This document shows positions 1-10,289 of a stretch of 64,000 nt of DNA, one piece after another. The stretch is from Megascapheus bottae. Its lineage: Eukaryota; Chordata; Mammalia; Rodentia; Geomyidae. Both the position numbers and the translations under genes were made by a program. The notes beneath the pieces are model-generated. The model saw only the letters and a program-made list of their open reading frames with translations, ran no database searches and was not told where the DNA came from. Positions within the stretch are counted from its first letter, which is position 1, and the number at the start of each line of letters is the position of its first letter. The stretch lies in assembly GCA_024803745.1 (NCBI GenBank), contig JANJXV010000013.1, forward strand, positions 55,460,501 to 55,524,500. Direction: 5' to 3'.

Positions 1-92
1 GGGACAACGTCTCAAGTTTTTGCTTGGGGCTGGCTTTGAACTGTGAGCCTCCTGAGTAGCTTGGATGATGGACACCAGCCAAGGTGCTAGGT
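1..92 (-). mobile_element. B1-like SINE fragment (geomyoid composite SINE)
   Basis: Minus-strand remnant of the window's common SINE. GGCTGGCTTTGAACTGTGA is followed by CCTCCTGAGTAGCTTGGATG and a decayed end near position 90. The 3' part lies outside the window. It belongs to the same family as the copies at 2490, 18512 and 44350. Confidence 0.75.
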
Positions 93-365
93 CTGTACTT
101 TCTTAGTGTCTGATCCCCAGGCCGCTCCATCCCTGCCCCCACCCCCACCTCCAAAGGTCTCCCCTGAAGGCCAATCTCCACCCCTGCAGGGGGGGAGTGA
201 ATGCGCACCAGCACCGCAAGTGGCCATGCTGGGATTTGAGACGGGCTTGGGCTCTGGCTCTCCTCTGTGCTGCTGGCGGCCACGTACTGCGGGCGCCCTT
301 CTGTGCTCTCACAGCAGGGCGGCCACACTTTCACCTTCCTGCAGTGCCGAGAGACAGTGACAGGC

Positions 366-486
366 CTCACCCTGTTTTCTAGATGAGCAGATGGAAGCTC
401 CGAGATGGCCTGGCCACTGGTTCACTGCAGCGCAGCTCTGAGGCAGCAAAAGCTCAGCTTTGAACTCGGATCGCTGGGCTCCTGGG
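366..486 (-). mobile_element. MIR fragment
   Basis: Reads in the reverse MIR sense: TTTTCTAGATGAGCAGATGG (the usual 'gatgaggaaactgag' region), AGCTCCGAGATGG, then a decayed core and TTTGAACTCGGATC...GGCTCC, which matches the antisense of the MIR 5' region. It is old and divergent. The stretch from 93 to 365 holds no recognisable element. Confidence 0.6.
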
Positions 487-559
487 AGACAGTTCCTGCG
501 CCTTCCGTGCAGAATCTCGCCAGGTGCTGGGTCCTGGGAAAACAGCCGCTGTGAGTGGC

Positions 560-770
560 CAGTGTGCGTGTCCCTCGGGTATCTGGGAGGATAAATCACC
601 TCTCTGCGGTAGGATTAGGGGTGCTCTGCCCGGGAGGGGTGACGTCACTCTCCCCATCTGAGCAGGAGCCGTGTGATAAGGGCCAGGTGTGCGCTGCTCC
701 TCCCTAGCCTGGCGCAGGGATTGCCTGTCTATCTCTGCATTTATCACAGCCCCAGGGCCGAGCAGCTCAT
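560..770. promoter_or_regulatory. Candidate enhancer: perfect CRE with GATA motifs
   Basis: A full palindromic cAMP-response element TGACGTCA lies at 640-647. GATA-type motifs surround it: GGATAA near 589-594, GATAAG at 675-680 and TTATC (GATAA on minus) at 741-745. TGACGTCA is the CREB/ATF consensus and GATAA(G) the GATA-factor core. That they form one functional element is inference. Confidence 0.4.
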
Positions 771-1499
771 AGTCCCTCGCCTTCTCCCTCCTCCAGGCTG
801 GTGCACTACAGATGTTCCGTAGTTAGGACAGCCCAGGACCCCAGGGTAGTTACTTAACAGTACTGTCACCACCACTGCCACCCCATTACACCCCATTAGG
901 AGAGATCACTCTTCTCAGGGCAGGGCCTGGCTCTAGAGCCTCCAGGGAAGAGCTCAGTTCTTCCTGTGAGGTGAGGACGGGGCGGGGGGGGGGGGGCGTA
1001 CACTGATCTCTGCTGTCTGACTTTGTCTCTCCAGGCAGTTGGGTGTGCGTTCCCGCGGAGGGGTGTGAAGACACCAGGCTTGCTGGTCGGTGTCACCCCT
1101 CTGGGCCCCCTTACCTCTAATGCCCATCGCTTCCCCTACTGGTGCCTCTGAGTCAGGCAGGGTTCCGTGCCCCACTTAAGTTTGGGGGGATTTAGGTGGA
1201 GTCAGGAGATTCGGGTCCCTTGCCCCCAAATCCCTGAGTCCTGGGCAGGTAGAAAGAAGAGAAGGCCAGTGATGGAGGCCAGGGGCCGGTGACAGAAGCC
1301 AGGTGCTTCCTGGCTGGGGTCTAAAACCTCCGGACCAGGGAGAGGCTTGACTGGATTCAGCCCCTGGTAGCCCCTGAGTTTGACCTTGAGATGCACCACG
1401 GGTGAGTGGACCTGGAGGGGTGGGGCCTCTGCCTACAGAGTTCCCCCAGGAAAGCTGGAGGTGGGGATACCGCAGAGGCAGAGCCTGTGTGGAATGGAG

Positions 1500-1535
1500 C
1501 CTTTTATATAAATCTGGGGCTGGGGGGTGCGCTGT
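1500..1535 (+). promoter_or_regulatory. TATA-like element
   Basis: TTTTATATAAA at about 1502-1512 is a strong TATA-box match in GC-rich DNA. The next 250 bp (to about 1690) look compositionally conserved. No start codon or exon could be tied to it, so a promoter is only possible. Confidence 0.25.
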
Positions 1536-1804
1536 GATAAAGCTGAGCTGTGGGAGCTGCGCCCCGGACGCTGCCCTGCTGAGCCGCATTTTACCTGGAG
1601 CAGCGGCCCCCACTTGTGTGTCTCTGCCACAGCAGGACCATATCATCCGCTTCACAGAGGAAGAGCATTTTTGCGCAGGCTCCTGAGGTCTCCCTCCACG
1701 GCTGCTTGGCCCCAGTGCTTTGGGCCTGTGGTGGCAAAGAGCTCATAACAGAATGACTGAGGAAGCTGTGGGACGGCAAAGAGGGAAAGGAGAGACGAGG
1801 GCCT

Positions 1805-1945
1805 GTCACGTCTCCTCCAGGGACACGCCCCAGGCCACACCCACTCCGCCCAATGGCCTCACTTCCTCCCACTAGGCCCCACCCAACACCTCAGGTCCTC
1901 CCAAAGCCCCACCTCCAACCCCTCCCTTCCTCATTAGGCCCCGCC
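1805..1945 (-). repeat. Degenerate CACCC/GC-box-rich repeat
   Basis: Irregular repeats of GGCCCCACCCA-type words: GACACGCCCC, GGCCACACCCACTCCGCCC, AGGCCCCACCCAAC, AGCCCCACCTCC and AGGCCCCGCCC. The same vocabulary recurs at 42085-42195 and, on the opposite strand, in the minisatellites at 21878, 22528 and 39908. The words resemble SP/KLF sites. Confidence 0.5.
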
Positions 1946-2489
1946 CTCTGAAGGTTCTACCACCTGGAACACCATAGAGGATATTCTAGATGCAAACTGT
2001 AACTGGCTACTTAGTGTAGCTCTGGGTGTTGTGACCACCTGGGGACCAGGGTCTACCTGGGCAGTATGCAGGTAACTTTGAGTGGCTACCTGCCCAGGGC
2101 CAACTTGGTAGGTACCCAGGGTGGGAGCTGACTTCCCCGCTCGGCTGAGCCTCTCCAGTGCCTCCGTAGCTTCTCCACACTCTGCAGCTGGGCAGAGCCT
2201 GCACCTGGCCATTGGAGCGCCCATTCTTCCCTGGTTTCTCTAAGCCTCTGGCCTGCCCCAGCCTGGGCTTTAAATGGCACGGACACCACAGGCCATTAGA
2301 AAAACCAGGCCCCAGGTGCACAAGGAGGTCTGACCTCTGTGCGTGGGACAAGGGGCGACTCTGAAGATTGAAGAGTGGCTGGGAGAGGCCGGGCGGGGGT
2401 GTTGGGGCCTGGTTCTGAGCCCAGGGAGTTGCTCAGGCATCGGGGTGAGTAGGGGCAGACTGTGTGCTGCTGGTAGCTTTAGCTTCTTT

Positions 2490-2700
2490 GAGTGTGTGTG
2501 GGGGGTACTGGGACTTGAACTCAGTCCCATAGCTTTTCCATTCAAGGCTGGCACTTGAGTCACTTGCCTTTTGGTAGTTGGCTAGTAGTTAAAAAAAATC
2601 TCATGGACTTTCCTGTTTAGACTGGCTTTGAACTGTGATGCTCAGATCTCGGCCTCGTGAGTAGCTAGAATTATAGGCATGAGCCACTGGCACCCAGCTT
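2490..2700 (-). mobile_element. Composite geomyoid SINE, near full length
   Basis: Reverse-orientation copy. The tail is GGGACTTGAACTCAGTCCCA followed by a diverged 'tcaaggctggcacttgag'. A linker AATCTCATGGACTTTCCTG leads to the B1-like head GGCTTTGAACTGTGATGCTC, then GTGAGTAGCTAGAATTATAG and GCATGAGCCACTGGCACCC. It is moderately diverged. Confidence 0.8.
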
Positions 2701-4575
2701 TCTCAGTGGTGTGTGTGTCTGTGTGTGTTTTAATTTGCCTTGAAATCAGGCACAAGAGTTCTGCAAAACAGGAAGCTGTTCTTTGAGCCTGACATGAAAT
2801 ACTACTGCTGTCACCTTGAATTAAAGAGTTGGACATGTCTCAGACAAGTGGCCTCTTGAAGTAGCCTCTGGGGTCAGCACGGCTGGACCCAGCCCGAGCA
2901 CTGGAAATGTGCAGAACTGGCCACATTGTGGTCAAGGCTGTCTCATTTGGGGAGCCCAGCTGGGGGGAGGCGGGGCCGGCCATTTATCTTGCCCTTCAGA
3001 CAGATTTCCTGTCCTTCAGCAGGCGGGCAAAGGCCCATCTGGCAATCAGATCGCAGGCCCAGATAGATGTTTCCGGGTCACGAGCCCCCGCTCAAGGCAT
3101 CCTCTCAGCCACGCGGCCCCAGCATTGCCCTGCTCTGGTGGCCAGGCACCACACATGGGAGGCATGGGGAGACCAGCAGTGCCTGTGGAAGCTTCTGGAA
3201 GGGGAGGGAGGACGGCTGCCTTTCATCTCCCCTCTGCTTCCTCTCTGGGCACCAGGCTTTGCTCATTAGCGTTTCATTGCTTTGGTTTTGTCAGACACTC
3301 TTCCCGGCCTAGACATGTATGAGTGAGGGCCCACGTGTGTACACGTGTGCATGTCCATGCCAGCTCTGGGGCTTTTTTTCTGCCTCTCTGGGGGCCTCCT
3401 GGAGCTCAGGCGGAAGCCTGGGGGTGGGGGAAGGCCCTGGAGTCCTGAGCTGTCTTCTCTTTTTGGCTTGCCCTGGCTCAGTTTGTTCAACTTGGAATCT
3501 CAGTTTCCCTGTCTTGTAGCAGCACCTGCGGTGTGTGTTGTTGGCACGCGGGGGGTTCTGTGTCCAGGATACCCTTGAGGGTCTGTCACCATATCCCATG
3601 GTCTCTCTTGTCCCCTCCCCCTCCCCCTAGGCAGGGATGCGGGGCGGGGGTGGGGTGGCCTTTTCTCCCTGAGGACAAGGGGCCTTTGCTTCATCCAGAT
3701 GCCTCCCCTGGCTCTCAGTCTCCTGTCCTGCAAATCACATCCAGACAGTGGCAGTAGCAGGCAGCCCCTCGTCCAGTCCAGTCGGGGCCCACCCACCAGC
3801 CAAATGGGGCATTTAATTGGAAGGAGGAGCTGGCACACTGCCTGGAAACCTTAGTGAACCAGTGGAGTGGCCCAGGGTCCAAGCTTGAAGGGTTCTTGGA
3901 GCCATGGAAGATTGCAGCACCCTCAGAGCCACGTGCAGTCGACTGCCAGGCCCTGAGGCCCTCGGCGCCCTCAGTGGCCTCGGCGCCCAGAGCCCCGCAC
4001 TCTGTACAGCTGGGGACAGAGGCAGCTCGGGAAGGAGGAAACGTCAATGTTCTTTGGGTTCCGATGTCCAGGGGAGGTTCTCTCTGGGAGGGATGACATC
4101 TTGGAGTCTCTGCTGGGGTCCCTCAAAGTGCAATGTCCTACTGGGCGAGCCCTGAGCCTGGGGGAAGGCAGTGTGGCCAGCCCCAGGTGCAGCGACCAGG
4201 AAGGAAGGTGGGTGCTGATGGAGACCCCTGGAGGGCCTGGAGCCTGGGCTGGGAGCTGTGGGAGCTGGAGCCCGGGTGCAGGGGCCCAGGCCAGCTCTGC
4301 TGCCCTGAGAGCACAGGGCTGAACTCTGGTCACCAGGCCCCAGTGGTCAGTGGAAGTCACAAAGTGTGGTGTCCACACCAGGGCGGGGTTTCTCCTGTGC
4401 ACCGTGGGAGATGAGGCATCAGGGCCCAGGGCTCGACCGTGCCACCCAGAACCTGCTGTGAGCCCTGCCACCCAGGCAGCCAGGTGGAGAGTCCTGTGCC
4501 TCAACACTCTCCCAGGGCAATAGGAATGGTCCCCCATGCTACACTCTGATCAGAGCCTGGATGTCACCATGTAGG
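2701..4575. other. Unique noncoding sequence with a possible conserved block
   Basis: A TG-rich patch follows the SINE. The block at 2895-3100 holds CCATTTATCTTGCCC, CAGATTTCCTGTCC and GGCAATCAGATCGCAGG and looks less decayed than its surroundings, as does CATTTAATTGGAAGG near 3810-3824. No exon with a defensible frame was found. Confidence 0.5.
3332..3347. promoter_or_regulatory. Two E-boxes (CACGTG) 10 bp apart
   Basis: CACGTG at 3332-3337 and again at 3342-3347, one helical turn apart. CACGTG is the core for bHLH factors such as MYC/USF/TFE/CLOCK-BMAL1. The surrounding purine-pyrimidine alternation (ACGTGTGTACACGTGTGC) could produce the pair by chance. Confidence 0.3.
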
Positions 4576-4680
4576 TGACAATGATGATTGTGATCGGGAG
4601 GATCGGGGTGATGACAGTGGTGCTACTGATGGTGGTGGTGATGTTGTTGTTGTTGTTGTTGATGGTGATTATGGTTGTGA

Positions 4681-4714
<34 letters not shown>

Positions 4715-5178
4715 GGTGGTGATGGTGATGGTGGTGGTGATGGTGGTGATGATGTTGATGATGGTGGTGGTGGTGGTGATGATGGTGGTGGTGGTGGTGA
4801 TGATGGTGGTGATGATGATGGTGGTGGTGGTGGTGATGATGATGATGATGGTGGTGGTGATGGTGATGGTGGTAATGATGATGGTGGTGGTGGTGATGAT
4901 GGTGGTGATGGTGGTGATGATGGTGGTGATGGTGGTGGTGGTGGTGGTGGTGGTGATGGTGGTGATGATGGTGGTGATGATGATGATGATGGTGGTGGTG
5001 GTGATGATGGTGGTGGTGATGGTGATGGTGGTGGTGGTGATGGTGATGATGATGATGGTGGTGGTGATGATGATGGGGGTAGTGATGGTGATGATGATGA
5101 TGGTGGTGATGATGATGATGGTGAGGGTGATAGTGATGATGGTGGTAGTGGTGATGATGATGGTGATGATGGTGGTGG

Positions 5179-5209
<31 letters not shown>

Positions 5210-5681
5210 GGTGGTGGTGATGATGATGATGGTGGTGGTGATGGTGGTGGTGGTGGTGGTGATGATAATGCTGATGCTGATGATGGTGATGGTGATAATG
5301 GTGGAGGTGATGGTGGTAGTGATGGTGGTGGTGGTGATGATAATGCTGATGCTGATGGTGGTGGTGGTGATAATGGTGGAGGTGATGGTGGTAGTGATGG
5401 TGGTGGTGGTGGTAGTGATGATGATGGTGGTGATGGTGATAATGGTGGAGGTGATGGTGGTAGTGATGGTGGTGGTGGTGGTAGTGATGATGATGGGGGT
5501 AGTGATGGTGATGGTGGTAATGGTGATGGTGGTGATGATGATGGTGAGGGTGATAGTGATGATGATGGTGATGATTATGGTGATGATGGTGGTGGTGATG
5601 ATGGTGGTGATGATGATGGTGGTGATGGTGGTGGTGATGGTGGTGGTGATGAGGATAGTGACGATGGTGACAGTGGTATTG
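4576..5681 (+). repeat. TGG/TGA trinucleotide array (about 1.1 kb)
   Basis: Nearly uninterrupted mixture of GGT, GAT and rarer GTT, AAT, GCT and AGT triplets. All frames stay open, which yields poly-Met/Val on plus and poly-His or Thr/Ile on minus; these are not genes. Internal higher-order structure is visible: blocks with GATAATGCTGATGCTGATG at about 5264 and 5339 are each followed by AATGGTGGAGGTGATGG, and that second motif recurs near 5430. Confidence 0.95.
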
Positions 5682-8408
5682 AGGCTTGAGATGCTGAGCC
5701 ACCCCCTTGAAGGTCTCATGTTAAAGACAACCTTGCACAGCCCTCTCTCCTCTCTGTCCCTACCTATGACATCCGTGTAGACCTGGCGTCCCCCTGGTGT
5801 CTAGGACTTGTGGTCTTCATGGGATGTGTAAGCCTGAGGACTTGTGGGGAATTCAGGCAGAGGCCCTGGTCCCTTCTCTCAGCCTGGGGTATAGCAGCAG
5901 TGGTCAGGGTCTTGGGAGGTCCCTATTTCCTTCTCCCTTCCCTTTCCCTGCCCCCTTCCTTCCCTCCTCCTTCCACCCCCCCTCTCTCCTTCCCCCTCCT
6001 ATTTCCCTCCCTTCCCCCCCCATGAAACAATCTCTGGGCTCTGCACTGCCCCTCCCCCCTCCTACAGGGGAGGCCCAGGCTGGATGGGGGAGGGGTGCCC
6101 CCAGCCTCTGGCCTGCATGGTGACTGCCGGCATATGGAACCATTTGGGAAATTCCTTCTGTGTAAACCACTTTTTCCAGGTAAGACACAGCCGTATTGAT
6201 GGAGAAAGATGAATTCCTTCTCACGCTCTGCCGACCACATTTTTATGGATCTTAATGAAACACACAACTCCTGGCTGGGAAATTGGACTCTCCCAGAGGC
6301 CCCTTCTCAGGAGGTGGGGCTGGCCTGGGGGTTCCCCTCCCGGGACCTCCCAGACCCAAGGACACGTGGAGAATGTGCGCCCCACAGAGGTGCTTTGATT
6401 CCCACGTCTGGACAGTGTCAAGGCAGTTTCCAGGCCCGAGGCTGGGGGTGGTCAGCTCCCAGCAGCCCTGGGAGGGAGGCCGCCCCGATGGGACGATGGG
6501 ACGGGCTCTGCTCTGCCAGCAGCAGCAGCCAGTCTTTCATCCCCTGCCCCACAGCCAGATGGGGCTGGAGGGGTGGGGACGGTGGGGCACCGCTCAGAGG
6601 GGAGCAGGGTGGGGGCGAGGCCGGGTGTCACGTTCAGGCCTGCAGGGCACAGCCTGAGGTGCCAGTGGACCTGCCTCGCAGCCTCGCCCTCCCCCGCCTC
6701 CTCCTCCCTGACCATGCCAGTCCCCGTCTTGCACGTGCTGCTGCTGTAAGCATGTCGCTATGGCAGGGTGGCAAGGGGTGAACCCACCCGGGCTCCTTCT
6801 GCAGACTGGACAGATGGTGAAAGGCAGGGCTAGGTCTGAACCCCCAAACCCCAGGCTGGGAGTCATCTGGCGCAGTGCTCAGGCCCCGGCAAGGGTGACC
6901 ACATGCTTGTCCCTAGCGCCTGGCCACTACACATGCTACCAGAGCCAAGCACGCAGAACGAGCCCCCCCCCCCCCCTCCGCTGGCGGAGCTCTGCTGGGG
7001 GACAGTGCACAGGCGCCCTGAGCCTGCAGGGAGTAAGCGGTGGGGGTGAGCCTCCATCAGGGCCAGGGGCCTCTGTGGGGGACTCGGGGCAGGTGTTTCC
7101 CCGCAGTCCCTGGGGACCTGAGCCTCCGGAACCCTGCACTGGAGCCGGCGACTTCAGGGCCACCCCAGGTCCTGTCAGCCAAGTCTGCTGGGGTTGGGCT
7201 GGAGGCCTCGGCAGGTGAGGCCCTTTTCTGGACAGTGGATTCATCATGACAGGATTGGGGGCCCCGGGGCCGAGCATGGTGAGGCTGGCTAGCTTGGGGT
7301 CGGCCATGGGGTCCCTCCGCCTCTGTGTCCTCTGCTAGCCTCCAGGTATTACAGCCAGCCCAGGGCCGCATCTGCCTGGCACAGCCGGGAGGGGGGGGTC
7401 CACTCCTCTCAGCTCCTTCCATCCACACCCAGCGGGGAACCCTGGGGCCCCAGACTCAGTTTCCCCATCCTGTTCTCCCTTTGATCATCAGCCAGCTTTA
7501 GCCTTGTCCTTCTGTGAGCTACCGCACTGTGGAAAAGCAGGAAGGTTGCGCTGAGGGGAGATGGGGACAGAAGGTGGCTCCACACAGCCACAGTGCCAGG
7601 CCCTCACCCACCAGCAGGCCCGGAGGCGTGCCCACTTGTTGGTGGCCTGGCTCTCGGGGGCAGTTGTGCCTCTCCTGCCCCTCAGGGCCCTGACGGGTGA
7701 GCTTTCAGGAGAGGGGACAGCCACCGGCTGGGGGTCCCTGGGTCCGTGGCCCTGCCCACGGCTCCACACTTGACTCGCTCAGAGTTCACTGGCCTGAAAT
7801 AATGTCCCCAATACAAGGGACATTCGGGCGGACCGTTGGCTTTTTTTCCCTCTTTCCTTAATACATTAAACATGCATTACTGGATTTCCACCCCAGCCTC
7901 TGACAGCTGTGGAAAAAATAAAGAAAATTCAGTTTGAACTTAAAAAGCCAGGGCTTAATTTATGTCCTGTACCTTTGTCTGTGGGGCCTTTTTCCTCCCC
8001 GGATGGCGGGGGGCCCCTGGAGGGGACAGAGGCTCTGCGCCCCACGTGGCCCCACAGGCCGGCCTTAATGGGGGCCCAGGGGCCGGCAGGGCGGGGGTTT
8101 TCTCATGGAAATGGCTGGAACAATGCAATCATCTGTCCTGCAATCTGTTTTGAGGGGGAAAGAATGAGCCGGAGAGGAGAGGGTCCATTTGGACAGGGGG
8201 CTCCATTCAGGCACCCCCACCCAGGGAGAGACAGATGCCGTGAGCGCTCACGTGTGGCCTGGGGGCGCCGTGCTGGGTGTGAGGGCCAGTGTGTGCCAAC
8301 GGGGGGGGGACACAGTCACCCCACCTGTGTGTGCGGACGGGGTGTGGTCTCCCCAAACTCTGGGCCAACAGGGGTGCAGTCACCCCGCCCAGGTCTTCTC
8401 TAGTCCCC
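5682..8408. other. Unique GC-rich noncoding sequence
   Basis: It includes a short polypyrimidine patch (about 5930-6025), a C-run near 6963-6976 and the conserved-looking block at 7790-8165. Open frames in both directions show no protein family I recognise. Confidence 0.5.
7790..8165. promoter_or_regulatory. Conserved-noncoding-like block
   Basis: An AT-richer island in GC-rich DNA with homeodomain/SOX-like words: GGCCTGAAATAATG, TTAATACATTAAACATGCAT, GGGCTTAATTTATGTCC, GGCCTTAATGG and GGAACAATGCAATC. It has low CpG content, no simple repeats and no SINE signature, which is typical of vertebrate conserved noncoding elements. Conservation was not measured. Confidence 0.4.
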
Positions 8409-8822
8409 TCCATCCTTCATGGTTCCTTTTCTCTTCCCTTTCTTCTCCCTTCCTCCCTGCTTCCTTCCTTCCTTTTCCCTCCCTCCCTCCATGCCTCCCT
8501 TCCCTCCCGTCCTCCCTTTCTCCCCTCCCTCTCTTACGCCTCCTTTTCTTCCCTCTCTTCCTTCCTTCCTCCCTCCCTCCCTCTCTCCCTCCCTCCTTTC
8601 CTTCTCTTCCTCTCTCCCTCCCTCCCTCCTTTCCTTCTCTTCCTCCCTCCCTCCCTCCTTTCCTTCTCTTCCTCTCTCCCTCCCTCCCTCCTTTCCTTCT
8701 CTTCCTCCCTCCCTCCTTTCCTTCTCTTCCTCTCTCCCTCCCTCCCTCCTTTCCTTCTCTTCCTCCCTCCCTCCCTCCCTCCTTTCCTTCTCTTCCTCTC
8801 TCCTCTCCCTTTCTTCTCCTAG
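8409..8822 (+). repeat. Polypyrimidine tandem repeat (CCTT/CCCT)
   Basis: About 400 bp of almost pure C and T. A longer period is visible between 8570 and 8800: CCTCCCTCCCTCC, then TTTCCTTCTCTTCC, with alternating TCTC or CCTC joins. Mirror symmetry makes triplex (H-DNA) formation plausible. Ser/Pro/Leu-rich frames here are artefacts. Confidence 0.9.
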
Positions 8823-9657
8823 CTCTGGAGGAGCCTTCCTGGAAACCTGGGGAGTTGGGGTGTTTCTGGCTCTGAGGTCAGAAGGGAGCTGAGAGGCACT
8901 GGCACTGGGTGGTAAGCTGTGTTAGCAGAGGCTGGGTAGCAGCACAGGGTGGTGGCGGGCGGGCAGTGGCACAGAGCGAGTGGGAGCGGTCTGTGGCCTG
9001 ACTCAGAAGGAGGGAGCTGGTCAGTCCTAAGCAGTGAGCAGTGGCCATGGTGTCTTGAGCTGGAGCTCCACCAGCTCCGCTCCCCGCCACTGAGATGACC
9101 TCTCCCTTCTTCCTGGACTGCCCTGCCCTCCCCACCCTCTGACCCTGGAGGGCTGGGGGCCTTGGCCCGGCCTGCGGTCCTGGGGTCTGCAGAGACAACG
9201 AGGGGAGGGAGCCCTGCCTGCCTCGTGTGCCCAGCCCTGCTGTGCGGGGCTCTGTGGGTCTGCCCACGGATGGGGTACCTTCCTCCTCAGCCTTCCCCTG
9301 CACTCCCTCCCCCGCACCAGAACCTAGGCCTGCACAGTGCCTTTTCTCATGTGGGTGGGGCAGGCAGGTGGTGCCCGAGCTGGCAGTGCTGAGCATAAAG
9401 GAGACAGTTGGTAAGAGGGGCATTCTCAGTGAGGGGCAGGCCCAGTCAAAGGCAGAGCCTGTGGACAGCCGAGTCACAGGGGGCCTCAGTTTCCCCATGC
9501 TGAGGCTTGGCCTGGTGCTGCTGCCTCAGTTTCCCCATGCCCAGGCTCGTCCTGGGTTCCTCTGCCAGGTTTTTGGCCCCTGAAGAGGACATGGCCTGGG
9601 CGTGCAGGACGCTGGGATAGCTCTGCCTGTGACACCTCGTGAGAGGCTTACCATTTT
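8823..9657. other. Unique noncoding sequence
   Basis: Nothing genic is recognisable. CCTCAGTTTCCCCATGC occurs twice (about 9484 and 9525) inside a short, roughly 41-bp local duplication. Each copy resembles the conserved tail of MIR, but the flanks do not extend the match. Confidence 0.5.
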
Positions 9658-9838
9658 CTTTTTAGGTGTGGTAGCACTAGGGCTTGAACTCAGGGCCTCA
9701 GGGACTTGCTTAGCTTCTTTCTGCTCAAAGCTGGTCATTACCCTTAGGCCAAAGCTCCAGTTCCAGCTTCTTGCTGGTTAATTGGGGTCCAGAGGTTCAC
9801 GGACTTTCCTGCCTGGGCGAGCTTTGCCCCATGACCCC
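9658..9838 (-). mobile_element. Composite geomyoid SINE, diverged
   Basis: Minus orientation: GGTGTGGTAGCACTAGGGCT, TTGAACTCAGGGCCTCAGGG, TTCTGCTCAAAGCTGG, TGCTGGTTAATTGGGG (antisense of the 'ccaattaaccagca' linker), then a decayed B1-like head ending near 9838. Confidence 0.7.
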
Positions 9839-9904
9839 CAGGTCCTAGGCAACATCTAGCAGGGCTCGGCAAAATGAGACATTTAGTTTCCAGCATTCAC
9901 TGAC

Positions 9905-10040
9905 TCGCTTTCTATGACTTGCCCAATTCTCTCGCTCATTTTTGTCTATTGTTATTTTTTCTTATTGACTCATCGAAGCTCTTTGTATATGAAAGATATG
10001 AAGCCAGGTCAGAGTTTGCTGTTGAATGGCTTTTTTCCTG
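9905..10040 (-). mobile_element. Possible old LINE-1 fragment
   Basis: TTATTGACTCATCGAAGCTC, then TTTGTATATGAAAGATATGA and AGGTCAGAGTTTGCTGTTGAATGGCTTTTTT, resemble the antisense L1M motif of the type 'gagttctttatatattctgg...ctttgtcag'. The match is short and divergent, and chance AT-rich similarity cannot be excluded. Confidence 0.3.
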
Positions 10041-10289
10041 TCTGGGGGGACAAAGAGAATTTCCCTCCTTTTCTCCTCCTAGCCTGCAGTCTGACGTTCG
10101 TATGCCTGCGTTCCTCATCAAGGTATGTACTTTTACTCTCCCACTTTGCAGCTGTATGGGTACAGATGCCCCAGGAGTCGCCTCAACGTCACTATGTGTC
10201 CCAGGTGGGGGAAAGGCTGTCCAGTGCGGTTTCTGAAGGGTAGAGGAGGACGGAGGGAACCCAGCCCCTTCCAAAAACCCGACCACCTC

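Larger units (their letters stand above)
487..2489. other. Unique GC-rich noncoding sequence
   Basis: No gene or intact repeat is recognisable. It contains the CRE/GATA cluster (560-770), a run of 14 G at about 983-996, a TATA-like element (1502-1512) and a CACCC/GC-box-rich stretch (1805-1945). Short open frames on both strands have no recognisable domain and overlap each other, so none is called. Confidence 0.6.

Noticed and set aside
979..997. G-run as a telomeric repeat
   Set aside because: A pure G homopolymer interrupted by one C, not the TTAGGG repeat. No telomeric array occurs in the window.
4550..5780. 389-401-codon frames (poly-Met/Val; Thr/Ile; His)
   Set aside because: Trinucleotide-array shadows, as for the array at 55.8 kb.
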